Source of the DNA: Candidatus Anammoxibacter sp.
Lineage (GTDB): Bacteria > Planctomycetota > Brocadiia > Brocadiales > Anammoxibacteraceae
Assembly: GCA_021777055.1 (NCBI GenBank)
Contig: JAIQZO010000074.1
Span: 1-37,147 of the forward strand
Direction of reading: 5' to 3'
DNA: 37,147 nucleotides
The position numbers were made by a program, and so were the translations under genes. Position 1 is the stretch's first letter, and each line of letters opens with the position of its first letter. The notes beneath the pieces were generated by a model. The model saw only the letters and a program-made list of their open reading frames with translations. It made no database searches and was not told the origin of the DNA. Shown piece by piece: positions 7,388 through 16,294 of this stretch.

Positions 7388-7999
7388 CTACATACCAGCA
7401 ACCGCATTTCCATGCTTTTCCGCCCCTTTAAATTTGAACACTTTTTTTACAAACCTGAACATCTTGATAAGGAACCATATGGAAAACAGGACAAATAGCG
7501 GGACCAGGATCATGATTACCATGGGATTGTGCATCATTAAATATAATACCCCGATTACAGTTGCATCCTCTGCTACACTTGCAACGGAATTGGTAACAGG
7601 CTCGGGTATTGTGTTGATTGCCAGACGAGTAGTTGCCTTGGTAAGGTGTGAATCCAGGGCAACCGTACCGGCGAAAAGGGTCATTATTACCTGTATCACA
7701 GGACCCATCTCTGTGCCAGCGGCATACCCTAACAGTGATCCTGCCAATGGTCTGATAAATGTGTGAACAGAGTCCCAGGCAGAGTCCACGAATGGAATTT
7801 TATCGGCAACAAATTCTATCACAAAAAAGATAATAGATACGCCGATAATTATGGGGTTGGCGAGGATTTCCATGTTTCCCGGGAGGTCAACCCAATCCAT
7901 TCGCTGGGCAATTCCCAAACCGGCAGCGCTCAGGTAAAGGTTAATCCCTGAAGCCCAGGACGCACCTAAAAGAATTCCGATTGAATTAATTATGTCCAT
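7388..7999 (-). CDS. DUF4126 family membrane protein
   Basis: An intact 203-residue protein, MDIINSIGILLGASWASGIN..., with the DUF4126 pattern: a glycine-rich N-terminal membrane segment, 'DLPGNMEILANP', a membrane helix 'IIIGVSIIFFVIEFVADKIP', 'WDSVHTFIRPLAGSLLGYA', and a hydrophobic C-terminal pair ending in a basic tail. It is predicted to lie in the inner membrane with several helices; its function is unknown. It is the only complete copy of four. No clear ribosome site precedes ATG 7999. Confidence 0.75.
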   Translation of the reverse strand: MDIINSIGILLGASWASGINLYLSAAGLGIAQRMDWVDLPGNMEILANPIIIGVSIIFFVIEFVADKIPFVDSAWDSVHTFIRPLAGSLLGYAAGTEMGPVIQVIMTLFAGTVALDSHLTKATTRLAINTIPEPVTNSVASVAEDATVIGVLYLMMHNPMVIMILVPLFVLFSIWFLIKMFRFVKKVFKFKGAEKHGNAVAGM

Positions 8000-8066
8000 T
8001 TGGTTGAAATTTTGAATTATGGATTTTGGATTTTAAATTAGATAATGATTACACTGATCAAGAACA

Positions 8067-8113
8067 GATTACACGGATTTGTATCAAAGTAATCATGCAT
8101 AATCCGCGTAATC
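8067..8113. repeat. Inverted repeat, GATTACACGGATT type
   Basis: GATTACACGGATT (8067-8079) is complementary to AATCCGCGTAATC (8101-8113) apart from one G:T-type change. Short 'GATTAC' units also precede it. It looks like a common dispersed intergenic palindrome. The surrounding 8000-8318 contains nothing else that I can identify. Confidence 0.5.
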
Positions 8114-8318
8114 AAAATTTGCTTATTATGCGGAGCAGTTGTACTTATAACCATTTGAAATGAAAATTCCTATACTAATTAAATTAGCGCCATTGAGAGA
8201 ATCTTTGCCTATAAAATATTACTCATATAATCTTACTCGTACTCTTAATCATAACCTTAATCCACACACTGGGATTAAAATTATGTACATAGCACTTATT
8301 TGACCCTGAAATGGGCAG

Positions 8319-8483
8319 ATATACCAGCCCAGGGCAACGGCCTGGGACAAAATACAAAAAAAATATAGCCCTGTAAGGGCGTAACATACATGGGCTATGA
8401 ATATAAAAAATATGTTGCACCCATTCAGGGTGCGACTTTGTGGTTACCATTACCCCAGGGCGTTGCCCTGGGCTGATATGTAT
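8319..8483. mobile_element. REP/BIME-like composite palindrome
   Basis: The outer arms are imperfect inverted repeats built on CAGCCCAGGGCAAC (left, 8319-8346) and GTTGCCCTGGGCTG (right, 8453-8483). Between them lie smaller palindromes around 'GCCCTGTAAGGGC' and 'CACCCATTCAGGGTG'. The chain of GC-rich hairpins in AT-rich DNA is typical of REP-type elements, and it resembles the 306-bp element in design but not in sequence. It lies downstream of leuS and could also affect transcript ends. An apparent reading frame across it is an artefact of the palindromes. Confidence 0.55.
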
Positions 8484-8601
8484 AACCCCGTTGGGGTAAT
8501 TTTTCATATCTTTAAGTCTTTCTATTTTAAGTCATAACGCTCCTCTTAAAAGTGGTGCATTATAACTTACATTTTGGTCCAACCTCTTCCATAAAGCCCC
8601 A

Positions 8602-11106
8602 CTATTTAGCAACTATATTGACAAGCTTTTTCTGGATAACAATAAACTTTTTTATCTCTTTTCCGGAAAGAAACTCTTTTATCTTAATGTCCTCAAGGGT
8701 CAGAGACTTAAGCTCTTCATCTGAGACATCTGCAGGTACTGTCAGGCGGCTGCGGACTTTGCCGTTTACCTGAATGGGAATCTCTATCTCATCTGCTTCA
8801 ATAGCATTCTCATTATAAGTAGGCCACTCTTCGTTAAAAATGGTTGGATTATGTCCGGTAACTTCCCAAAGCTCTTCACATATGTGTGGAACTAGTGGTG
8901 CAAGCAGGACAATCATTGATTCTATGCACTCTCTGAAGACGTTAAAGCCTTGCAAATCCTCACACCCATCTCCTTTTGCAGATGATACTGGTACTGCAAA
9001 AGATTCTGCAACGTTCAGTAGTTCCATAATAGCAGCAATGGCTGTGTTAAAATGCCAAGATCTTTCAATATCTTCTGTGACCTTCTTTATGGTTACATTG
9101 GTCTTTCTGTACAGTTCCTTTGACGCACCATCAAGTTTTTCGAGGTCAATACTACACCTTTCAATACTCTTTATCGCATCTTTATGAGAGACAACCAGGA
9201 GCCAGAGACGTTTTAAGAAACGGGAAGAACCTATAACACCACGATCATTCCATTCTGCATCACGTTGTGGAGGGCTAATGAACAGTGTATAAAGCCTTTG
9301 TGTGTCTGCTCCGTATTTTTCTATAAGCTCATCCGGGCTTACAACATTTCCCTTTGATTTGGACATCTTGTTTCCGTCCTTTACAATCATACCTTGAGTA
9401 AACAGATTTTTGAACGGTTCATTAAACTCAATAAGCCCTATATCTTTAAACACCTTGGTGATAAACCTTGAATAGAGCAGGTGCAGTATGGCATGTTCAA
9501 TCCCGCCTATATATTGATCAACCGGCAGCCATTTGTTTACTATCTCCTTATCAAAAATAGATTTGTCATCATTAGGTGATAGATATCTGAGATAATACCA
9601 GCTGGAGTCTACAAAGGTATCCATTGTATCTGTCTCTCTTTCTGCCGGATCTCCACAAACGGGACATGAGGTATTAACAAACTCATCAATTTCTGCTAAT
9701 GGGCTTTTACCCCTTGGTTTAAACTCTACGTGTTCCGGCAGGACAACCGGTAGTGAATCTTCTTTTACAGGGACAATACCGCATTTTTTACAATATACCA
9801 TTGGTATGGGCGCACCCCAGTATCTTTGCCTTGAGATCAGCCAGTCACGCAACCGGTAGTTTATACTCCCATCACCAATCTCTTTTTCTTTAAAGAATTC
9901 TATAAACTTCGGAATTGCAGCCCTATTATTCAGCCCGTCAAACTCTCCAGAGTTTACCTGTATTCCGTCATCAACATAGGCTTCCTTCATAACCTCAGGA
10001 TCAATGCTACTATCCTGCGGCTGGATTACAACCTTAATGGGAAGGTTATATTTCTTTGCAAACTCAAAATCCCTCTGATCGTGAGCCGGAACGGCCATTA
10101 CCGCACCGGTTCCATACTCCATTAACGCATAGTTTGCCACCCATAACGGACATTTTTCACCATTAACAGGGTTAATTACATATTTCCCAGTAAAGATTCC
10201 TTCTTTTTCAGTACCCTCATCTGTACGTTCTATACGGCTCTGTTTTATTATCCTGTCAATAAAATCCTGGACAGGAGTTTCATAATCTGTCCCCGTAACC
10301 AGCTCCTTAATCAAAGGATGCTCAGGTGCAAGTGACATATATGTCACTCCGTAAATAGTATCTGATCTGGTGGTAAAGCATTTGACAATCTTATCTGTTC
10401 CCTCCAAAGTGAAGTTTATGGTAGCACCCTCACTTCGTCCTATCCAGTTTGCCTGCATGGTCTTTACCTTATCAGGCCATTCATCCAGAGATTTTAAGTC
10501 ATCTAACAAAATTTCCGAATATTTACTTATCCTGAAGAACCATTGTTCAAGGTCACGCTGTACTACGTTGGTATCGCAGCGCTCACATACATCATCCACA
10601 ACCTGCTCATTTGCCAAAACGGTAGCACATGAAGGACACCAGTTTACCGGTGCTTTTTTTCTATACGCAAGATCGTTTTCATACAGTTGTAAAAATATCC
10701 ACTGTGTCCATTTATAGTAATCTTCGTTGCAGGAAGTAACTTCACGGTCCCAATCATACCCCACTCCCCACCGATTTAGCTGCTCACGCATAATAGCAAT
10801 GTTATTCTTTGTAGAAAGGGAAGGATGCTGCCCCCCTTTTATAGCAGCATTCTCCGCAGGCAGGCCAAAGGCATCCCACCCGATGGGTGAAAGCACATTG
10901 TATCCCTTCATAATTTTATACCTGGCAACCACATCTCCAATAATATAATTCCGGCCATGCCCCACGTGTAAGGTACCTGAAGGATAAGGAAACATCACCA
11001 AGCAATAAAATTTCTCTTTATCAGAATTTTCGTCCATCCTGAAAAGGCCCGACTTATCCCAGACGCTCTGCCATTTAGGCTCAATCTCGTTAAATTTATA
11101 TTCCAT
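8602..11106 (-). CDS. leuS: Leucyl-tRNA synthetase
   Basis: An 834-residue class I synthetase that charges tRNA-Leu in the cytoplasm. The HIGH-type motif is HVGH at residues 47-50 within 'PYPSGTLHVGHGRNY'; KMSKS is at 580-584. A zinc-binding set CPSC/CERC is at 157-160 and 174-177, and a second cysteine pair (CPVC) is near 481. The CP1 editing domain has the threonine-rich TTRSDT (245-250) and 'GTGAVMAVPAHDQRD' (332-346). Length is close to the usual 810-870 for bacteria. ATG 11106 follows AAGGG at 2 nt. It stands alone, with REP-like DNA downstream and about 1.15 kb of repeats upstream. Confidence 0.97.
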   Translation of the reverse strand: MEYKFNEIEPKWQSVWDKSGLFRMDENSDKEKFYCLVMFPYPSGTLHVGHGRNYIIGDVVARYKIMKGYNVLSPIGWDAFGLPAENAAIKGGQHPSLSTKNNIAIMREQLNRWGVGYDWDREVTSCNEDYYKWTQWIFLQLYENDLAYRKKAPVNWCPSCATVLANEQVVDDVCERCDTNVVQRDLEQWFFRISKYSEILLDDLKSLDEWPDKVKTMQANWIGRSEGATINFTLEGTDKIVKCFTTRSDTIYGVTYMSLAPEHPLIKELVTGTDYETPVQDFIDRIIKQSRIERTDEGTEKEGIFTGKYVINPVNGEKCPLWVANYALMEYGTGAVMAVPAHDQRDFEFAKKYNLPIKVVIQPQDSSIDPEVMKEAYVDDGIQVNSGEFDGLNNRAAIPKFIEFFKEKEIGDGSINYRLRDWLISRQRYWGAPIPMVYCKKCGIVPVKEDSLPVVLPEHVEFKPRGKSPLAEIDEFVNTSCPVCGDPAERETDTMDTFVDSSWYYLRYLSPNDDKSIFDKEIVNKWLPVDQYIGGIEHAILHLLYSRFITKVFKDIGLIEFNEPFKNLFTQGMIVKDGNKMSKSKGNVVSPDELIEKYGADTQRLYTLFISPPQRDAEWNDRGVIGSSRFLKRLWLLVVSHKDAIKSIERCSIDLEKLDGASKELYRKTNVTIKKVTEDIERSWHFNTAIAAIMELLNVAESFAVPVSSAKGDGCEDLQGFNVFRECIESMIVLLAPLVPHICEELWEVTGHNPTIFNEEWPTYNENAIEADEIEIPIQVNGKVRSRLTVPADVSDEELKSLTLEDIKIKEFLSGKEIKKFIVIQKKLVNIVAK

Positions 11107-11313
11107 ATCCCTTTTTACTTAAGTAATTTAATTGACAAATATTCAACAAACGCAAAACAACACTGGTTAACCCATTGCTATATCGTGCCTTAAGATTATA
11201 GCAAAATTAAATTCTCATGCAAAACAACTTTTATCGGTATTTTACTCAATCTAGCTACGTAGGTAAATAGACTGAAGACTGAAAGCTGAAGTACATCACT
11301 ATTTTACGACGAT

Positions 11314-11460
11314 CTAATCAAACAATTTAAGTTTTTCTCTGTTTAGATAATCTTTGGTTGCATAGAAGGATGAATCCTGATTATTCAAGAACTCAAACAA
11401 ATTCGGCAAACTTTTAGTTAATAATGCAACTCCCCTAATAATCCGAAAACAATATTATGG
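11314..11460 (-). pseudogene. C-terminal coding remnant, unrecognised
   Basis: A minus-strand frame runs from about 11460 (after a TAA) to TAG 11316-11314. It encodes protein-like sequence including RGVALLTKSLPNLFEFLNN and FYATKDYLNREKLKLFD at the end. It looks like the last 45 residues of a gene whose front has been lost. The missing part would lie where the MITE-like elements at 11467-11724 now stand. I do not recognise the family. The stretch between this and leuS (11107-11313) holds nothing I can identify. Confidence 0.35.
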
Positions 11461-11511
11461 AAACTAAGGAATCTGCCTGCTTTTCACAAGCAGATTCCTC
11501 TATGATATTTG

Positions 11512-11724
11512 GGGTGCAATACAAAAAAGTGGTATCCTATTTGAATGTCGAATGAGAGCATTTGAGACTCGTAACAAGGCTGAAGCCTTGTTACGAGTTA
11601 AGAGTTAAATCAACCAATAAACTTGGTACTTCTAAATCCCATGTTCGATATTCATAATATAATTGATGTTTATCTGTGCAACAATGGTTACGGTTCCATG
11701 ATATCACTTTTTTGTATTACACCC
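11512..11724. mobile_element. 213-bp MITE-like element
   Basis: The 25-bp terminal inverted repeats (11512-11536 and 11700-11724) differ at two positions and begin GGGTGCAATACAAAAAAG. Inside are a second inverted pair (TGAATGTCGAA / TTCGATATTCA) and a perfect 14-bp stem with a TGAA loop (11567-11598). It codes for nothing. A separate 10-bp palindrome (11467-11499) abuts its left end. A possible imperfect target duplication, gatatttg/gacatttg, flanks it. Confidence 0.6.
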
Positions 11725-11834
11725 GACATTTGTATGACCACACGCATTATTTTTCTCTAATAGCCTTTTCTGCCTATCTACCTGATTAATTACTATAAAA
11801 TTTGATTAACAACATTGTAATATGTTAGAATCTT

Positions 11835-12240
11835 AGCGCGGCAAAGCTGTAACTAAAATACAGAATAAAGAATTCAGGAAACAAAATACAGAATAATACA
11901 TAGAGTTCTATTTATATTACTATTTTGTAACTGTTCAGCTAAATCCTATAACACACCCCTAAATCCCCTCTTTTTAGAGGTGACTTACAGGCTGTCGAGG
12001 AACTTCTATCTTTTTGGATTGGGCTTATAGGTTAAAAACAGATGCTGTTAACCCCATCTAGAAATAGGTGTAAATGCGTAAGTAGACGAGGTGTGTAATA
12101 CACACTGAACAGGTACACAATTTTATTAATCGTAGAGTTGCATCTGCTTTCTGAATCTCGTTTTCTCTTGTACCGCATTCTGTATTCCAGAAAAACTACA
12201 AAATCTTAAAAAAGAGAAGTTTTTATAAAGTAATATTAAA
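11835..12240 (+). repeat. Dispersed repeat family 2, copy a (interrupted)
   Basis: It begins with a degraded GCGGCAAAGC hairpin (about 11835-11850) and ends with an A-rich hairpin (AAAAACT...AGTTTTT, about 12190-12225) like the copies at 24572-24770 and 28779-28985. A 182-bp element splits it at 11931-12112. Its right end lies 18 bp before the kdsA start, so it may supply part of the kdsA promoter or leader. Confidence 0.5.
11931..12112. mobile_element. Nested 182-bp palindromic element
   Basis: The ends are CTGTTCAG (11931-11938) and CTGAACAG (12105-12112), with inner ACACACC (11951-11957) and GGTGTGT (12090-12096). It sits inside repeat family 2 copy a, whose two halves align with uninterrupted copies elsewhere in the window. 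No coding sequence is present. Confidence 0.5.
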
Positions 12241-12258
12241 TAGAATGGTGCCAGAATT

Positions 12259-13071
12259 GTGAAAATTTGTAATTTTGATGTTGGCAAAGCTGCTCCTCTT
12301 TTATTGATAGGCGGACCGTGTGTAATAGAATCATATGAAAGTTGTTTGGAGATAGCGGGCAAGCTGAAAGAGATAGCAAAGAAGCTGGAGATACCATTTA
12401 TTTTCAAGGCATCTTATGATAAAGCAAACAGAACCTCACTGAATTCATACAGAGGTCCAGGAATAGAAGAAGGATTAGAGATACTGGGAAAAATAAAGAA
12501 AGAACTTGCCGTACCAATTCTTTCAGATGTTCACAGTACAACTGATATTGATAAGGTAAAAGATCTGCTGGATGTTATACAGATACCTGCCTTTTTATGC
12601 CGACAGACAGATATTATCATTGCCGCGGCAAAAAGCGGCAAACCGGTTAATGTGAAGAAAGGTCAATTTTTATCCCCATGGGATGTCAAGTATATCGCCG
12701 AAAAGATTCTTAGTGTAGGGAATAAAAACATAATCTTTACAGAACGGGGAACTTCCTTCGGATATAATAATTTTGTCAGTGACATGCGCTCTATCGTAAT
12801 CATCAACGAAATGGGGTTTCCTGTCATTTACGATGCAACCCATAGCGTTCAGTTACCGGGTGCCGGGCAAGGCAAATCGGGAGGAGCCAGGGAGTTTGTA
12901 TTGCCGTTAGCAAGGTCGGCGGTTGCCGCAGGGTGTGACGGTCTTTTTCTTGAAGTTCACCCGGAACCGGAAAAAGGATTATCAGATTCAGCAACAATGA
13001 TAAGGTTGGATGACGTGGAAACACTGTTGATGCAGGCTATCGCCATACGAAAAGCGCTAGATGGTTGTTAA
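12259..13071 (+). CDS. kdsA: 3-deoxy-D-manno-octulosonate 8-phosphate synthase
   Basis: The 270-residue enzyme condenses phosphoenolpyruvate with arabinose 5-phosphate to give KDO-8-phosphate, a precursor of lipopolysaccharide inner core. Signatures: GGPCVIES (18-25), FKASYDKANRTS (49-60), RQTD, 'KKGQFLSPWD', DATHSVQLPG (192-201) and LEVHPEPEKGLSD (231-243). Cys21, His195, Glu232 and Asp243 match the metal ligands of the metal-dependent class; E. coli KdsA has Asn in place of the Cys. The start is GTG 12259, the only codon that gives the family N-terminus (MKICNF). Transcription on the plus strand is separated from lysS by 173 bp. Confidence 0.95.
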   Translation: MKICNFDVGKAAPLLLIGGPCVIESYESCLEIAGKLKEIAKKLEIPFIFKASYDKANRTSLNSYRGPGIEEGLEILGKIKKELAVPILSDVHSTTDIDKVKDLLDVIQIPAFLCRQTDIIIAAAKSGKPVNVKKGQFLSPWDVKYIAEKILSVGNKNIIFTERGTSFGYNNFVSDMRSIVIINEMGFPVIYDATHSVQLPGAGQGKSGGAREFVLPLARSAVAAGCDGLFLEVHPEPEKGLSDSATMIRLDDVETLLMQAIAIRKALDGC

Positions 13072-13247
13072 TGAACATAACAATTATCAGCAAAGATAGT
13101 TTCCTGAATAGAGCCTTTGGGGCGCTATTTTGAATCTTATTTTTTGTTGCAAAGTTAAAATCTAAGAGACTAATTTATAAGGAATGAGTAATTAGGGAAA
13201 TTTCTCTTTCCTTTAAGTACATTTATAATATTTAAGGGTAGTTAGTG

Positions 13248-14672
13248 ATGAACAAGTTTGAGCAGGAGCGTATTGAGAAGGTTAATAAACTAAAGGAATG
13301 TGGCCTGGATCCTTATGGCAGTAAATATGAGAACACCAAAAGTCTATGCAACATAGTAGAGGAGTATACCGATGAAAAAGAGGGAACCACTGTACGTGTA
13401 GCAGGCAGGATAATGACTATGCGCCCCCATGGAAAGACTGCATTTCTTGACATTAGAGACCGAACAGGAAAGATTCAAGCGTATATAAAGAAAGATAAAG
13501 TGGGAGAGCAGAAGTTTGACATATTTAAACTCCTTGATTTGGGAGATATTATAGGAGTGGATGGTGAGCTCTTTAAAACCAGAACAGGAGAGGTTACAGT
13601 ATATGCAACGGACTTTACAGTTCTTTCAAAGGCAATACTTCCTCCACCGGAAAAATGGCACGGGCTGAAAGATGTGGAATTAAGGTATAGGCAAAGATAT
13701 GTAGACCTGTTTTCAAACGAAAAATCAATGAACACGTTTTTAAACAGAATAAAGATCATTAAGTGGATTAGAGAGCATTTGGACAATAGTGGTTTTCTTG
13801 AGGTGGAGACACCGATGATGCAACCCATACCGGGAGGTGCAACAGCCAAACCATTTATCACAAAACATAATACCTATGACATGGATCTTTATTTGCGTAT
13901 AGCACCGGAACTCTATCTAAAGAGGCTTTTGGTGGGCGGTATGGAACGTGTCTATGAAATGAACAGGAACTTTAGGAACGAAGGTGTATCAACCAAACAT
14001 AATCCCGAATTTACAATGATTGAGATTTACCAGGCCTATAGTGACTATGAAGGAATGATGACGCTTACAGAGTCAATGATTGCAGGTATTGCGGAAAAGC
14101 TCTATGGTTGTTACAAAATACCATATGGAGATTTGACACTGGACCTGACACCACCCTGGACCAGAAAGAAGTATTGTGATTTGTTAAAAGAGTATGCAGG
14201 TTTGGACATGGCCGACAAAAACGCTGTATTAGAAAAAGCAGCGGAACTGAAAATTTCAACTGATGGCAAAGAGAATGATGAAATAGTAAACGATATCTTT
14301 GAAGAAGTCGTGGAGAAAGAGCTAAAAATGCCGACATTTGTAATAGATTATCCAAAATCTCTATGCCCTTTAACAAAGGCATGTGACGATAATCCTGATT
14401 TTGCTCAAAGGTTCGAATTGTACATGGCTTCAATGGAGTTAGCTAACGCATACACAGAATTAAATGAGCCACTGGAACAGGCCGATAGATTTAGAAAACA
14501 AGCGGGTGATGGTGAACTAGGTGGAAAAGTGGATGAAGACTTTTTACACTCCCTTAAGTACGGAATGCCTCCTGCTGGAGGGCTAGGAATTGGCATTGAC
14601 CGTCTGGTAATGCTTCTGACAAATACTGTCTCTATCAGAGATGTAATACTTTTCCCATTGTTGAGACAATAA
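13248..14672 (+). CDS. lysS: Lysyl-tRNA synthetase, class II
   Basis: A 474-residue class IIb synthetase charging tRNA-Lys. The N-terminal OB-fold anticodon-binding domain covers about residues 55-150 ('VRVAGRIMTMRPHGKTAFLDIRD'). Motif 2 is in 'RNFRNEGVSTKHNPEFTMIE', and motif 3 is GLGIGIDRLVMLL near residue 450. It is somewhat shorter than the E. coli enzyme (505) because of a short N-terminus. A GTG directly precedes the chosen ATG 13248; AAGGG lies about 10 nt upstream. A TATAAT at 13224-13229 is a possible -10 box with no good -35. The ABC gene follows after 9 bp. Confidence 0.96.
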   Translation: MNKFEQERIEKVNKLKECGLDPYGSKYENTKSLCNIVEEYTDEKEGTTVRVAGRIMTMRPHGKTAFLDIRDRTGKIQAYIKKDKVGEQKFDIFKLLDLGDIIGVDGELFKTRTGEVTVYATDFTVLSKAILPPPEKWHGLKDVELRYRQRYVDLFSNEKSMNTFLNRIKIIKWIREHLDNSGFLEVETPMMQPIPGGATAKPFITKHNTYDMDLYLRIAPELYLKRLLVGGMERVYEMNRNFRNEGVSTKHNPEFTMIEIYQAYSDYEGMMTLTESMIAGIAEKLYGCYKIPYGDLTLDLTPPWTRKKYCDLLKEYAGLDMADKNAVLEKAAELKISTDGKENDEIVNDIFEEVVEKELKMPTFVIDYPKSLCPLTKACDDNPDFAQRFELYMASMELANAYTELNEPLEQADRFRKQAGDGELGGKVDEDFLHSLKYGMPPAGGLGIGIDRLVMLLTNTVSIRDVILFPLLRQ

Positions 14673-14681
14673 AACCAGAAA

Positions 14682-15380
14682 ATGGAAAGTGAATACTATT
14701 GCGTCAAAGATGTAAGCAAAGAGTATAAAATGTCTGACAAAACTTTGCATATTTTAGACGGCATCAATTTAAATATTGAAAAAGGGGAAATTGTTGTTAT
14801 TATAGGTGCATCTGGTGCTGGCAAAAGCACATTACTGCACATAATGGGGTTATTAGATCAACCAACCTCTGGTGCGGTCTTTTACAAAGGCATAAATCTG
14901 AACAGTATTGGCCATAAACAACAGGCCTTGAAACGTAACCAGCTTTTTGGATTCATCTTTCAGTTTTACCACCTGCTTCCGGATTTCAATGCTATAGAAA
15001 ATGTACTGATACCAACATTTATCGGACGAAGTTTTCTACGAAAAGGTATCGGTAAAAGTGAAGCGAGAGTGAAAGCAGAATCGCTCTTGGAATTGGTCGG
15101 ACTTAAAGATCGTGTACACCATAGGCCTGATCAGCTCTCTGGAGGTGAAAGGCAACGGGTGGCAATAACCAGGGCACTTATTAATGACCCTGAGATTTTG
15201 CTATGTGATGAACCTACTGGCAACCTGGATTCAAAAACAGGAATGGAAATCAAAGAGTTAATATGGGATATCAATAAACGGTCACAACAGACTGTTGTTA
15301 TTGTTACACACGATGAGAATCTGGCCAAGTACGCAAATCGAATAATTCATGTGACAGACGGTAAGGTTGTCAATTCTTAG
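14682..15380 (+). CDS. lolD: LolD-type ABC transporter ATP-binding protein
   Basis: A 232-residue ATPase with Walker [10 protein letters not shown] (42-50), Q-loop Gln94, signature [11 protein letters not shown] (152-162) and Walker B LLCDEPTG (173-180). The MacB/LolD/FtsE subfamily is indicated by 'LLDQPTSG' and '[24 protein letters not shown]'. LolD powers extraction of lipoproteins from the inner membrane with the permease LolC/E. In many bacteria lolC sits between lysS and lolD; here lolD follows lysS directly, with no permease gene in the window. It could therefore serve another MacB-type permease. No ribosome site is obvious, so translation may be coupled to lysS. Confidence 0.85.
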   Translation: MESEYYCVKDVSKEYKMSDKTLHILDGINLNIEKGEIVVIIGASGAGKSTLLHIMGLLDQPTSGAVFYKGINLNSIGHKQQALKRNQLFGFIFQFYHLLPDFNAIENVLIPTFIGRSFLRKGIGKSEARVKAESLLELVGLKDRVHHRPDQLSGGERQRVAITRALINDPEILLCDEPTGNLDSKTGMEIKELIWDINKRSQQTVVIVTHDENLAKYANRIIHVTDGKVVNS

Positions 15381-15412
15381 TTATTATTTTTAAAAGAGAG
15401 GAGAGTGAATAG

Positions 15413-16282
15413 ATGGGGCTCATTTATTTAAATGGAGAATTGGTCCCAACAGAAGATGCAAAAATATCTGTATATGACCATGGTTTGCTCTATGGAGACG
15501 GTATTTTTGAAGGGATTAGGGTATACAATGGTCATGTTTTTAATCTGGACCGTCATATAGAACGACTTTTTAATTCAGCAAAGGTTATAGGATTGAAACT
15601 ACCTTTATCCCATGCAGAGATTAAGGACGCAGTTAAAAAGACTGTTAAGGCTAATGACATAGTAGACCCGTATATCAGACTGGTTGTAACCCGTGGCGTG
15701 GGTAACCTTGGACTTGACCCACGAAAATGTGCTAACCCGCAGATTATTATTATAGTTGATAAGATACAGCTCTATTCTGAAGAGTTATACAAAAAGGGCT
15801 TGGATACTGTTATTGTACCAACAATCAGAAATCATTATGAGGCGTTAAATCCAAGAGTAAAATCCCTAAACTATCTGAACAATATTATGGCAAAAATTGA
15901 ATGTGTCAACGTGAACAAGGATGAAGCCATAATGTTAAACAAGGACGGATACGTAGCAGAGTGTACTGGTGATAATATATTTATTATTAAAGATTCTGAG
16001 CTACTAACCCCCCCTATGTCTGCAGGTATACTTGTGGGTATTACTAGAAATGAGGTCATAAGACTAGCCAAAGAGATGGAAATAACTGTCAGGGAAGAAG
16101 CTTTAACAAGATATGACCTTTATACTGCAGACGAGTGCTTTCTTACAGGTACTGCGGCACAAATTATTTCCGTGGTAACCATTGATGGTCGAACCATTTC
16201 TACTGGCAAACCAGGCGAGATTACTATAAAATTACTTGAAGCTTACCGCAAATTAATTTACAGCTATACTGGTGATGAGTAG
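15413..16282 (+). CDS. ilvE: Branched-chain amino acid aminotransferase
   Basis: A 289-residue fold-type IV PLP enzyme that makes valine, leucine and isoleucine from their 2-oxo acids. The PLP-binding lysine is Lys150 in VKSLNYLNN; the N-terminal 'DHGLLYGDGIFEGIRVYNG' and C-terminal 'ECFLTGTAAQIISV' are family signatures. A strong AGGAGAG lies 7 nt before ATG 15413. It follows lolD by 32 bp and is probably co-transcribed with lysS-lolD. It ends 12 bp from the convergent lspA. D-amino-acid or aminodeoxychorismate activity is possible in this fold, but the length and motifs favour IlvE. Confidence 0.92.
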   Translation: MGLIYLNGELVPTEDAKISVYDHGLLYGDGIFEGIRVYNGHVFNLDRHIERLFNSAKVIGLKLPLSHAEIKDAVKKTVKANDIVDPYIRLVVTRGVGNLGLDPRKCANPQIIIIVDKIQLYSEELYKKGLDTVIVPTIRNHYEALNPRVKSLNYLNNIMAKIECVNVNKDEAIMLNKDGYVAECTGDNIFIIKDSELLTPPMSAGILVGITRNEVIRLAKEMEITVREEALTRYDLYTADECFLTGTAAQIISVVTIDGRTISTGKPGEITIKLLEAYRKLIYSYTGDE

Positions 16283-16294
16283 GTTCGGGTATTA

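Larger units (their letters stand above)
6745..7755. repeat. Segmental duplication of about 1 kb, copy B
   Basis: Partner of 822-1830 in direct orientation. Here the homology runs into a complete DUF4126 gene that extends beyond the repeat to 7999, so copy B is closer to the ancestral arrangement: DUF4126, then the broken gene, then DUF2283, all on the minus strand. Confidence 0.75.

Noticed and set aside
8223..8507. 94-codon minus-strand open frame
   Set aside because: It lies across the REP-like palindrome (8319-8483), and its sequence is explained by the repeats.
11971..11990. Terminator at the CCTCT...AGAGG palindrome
   Set aside because: The 5-bp stem is weak and forms part of the nested 182-bp element; no gene ends just before it.
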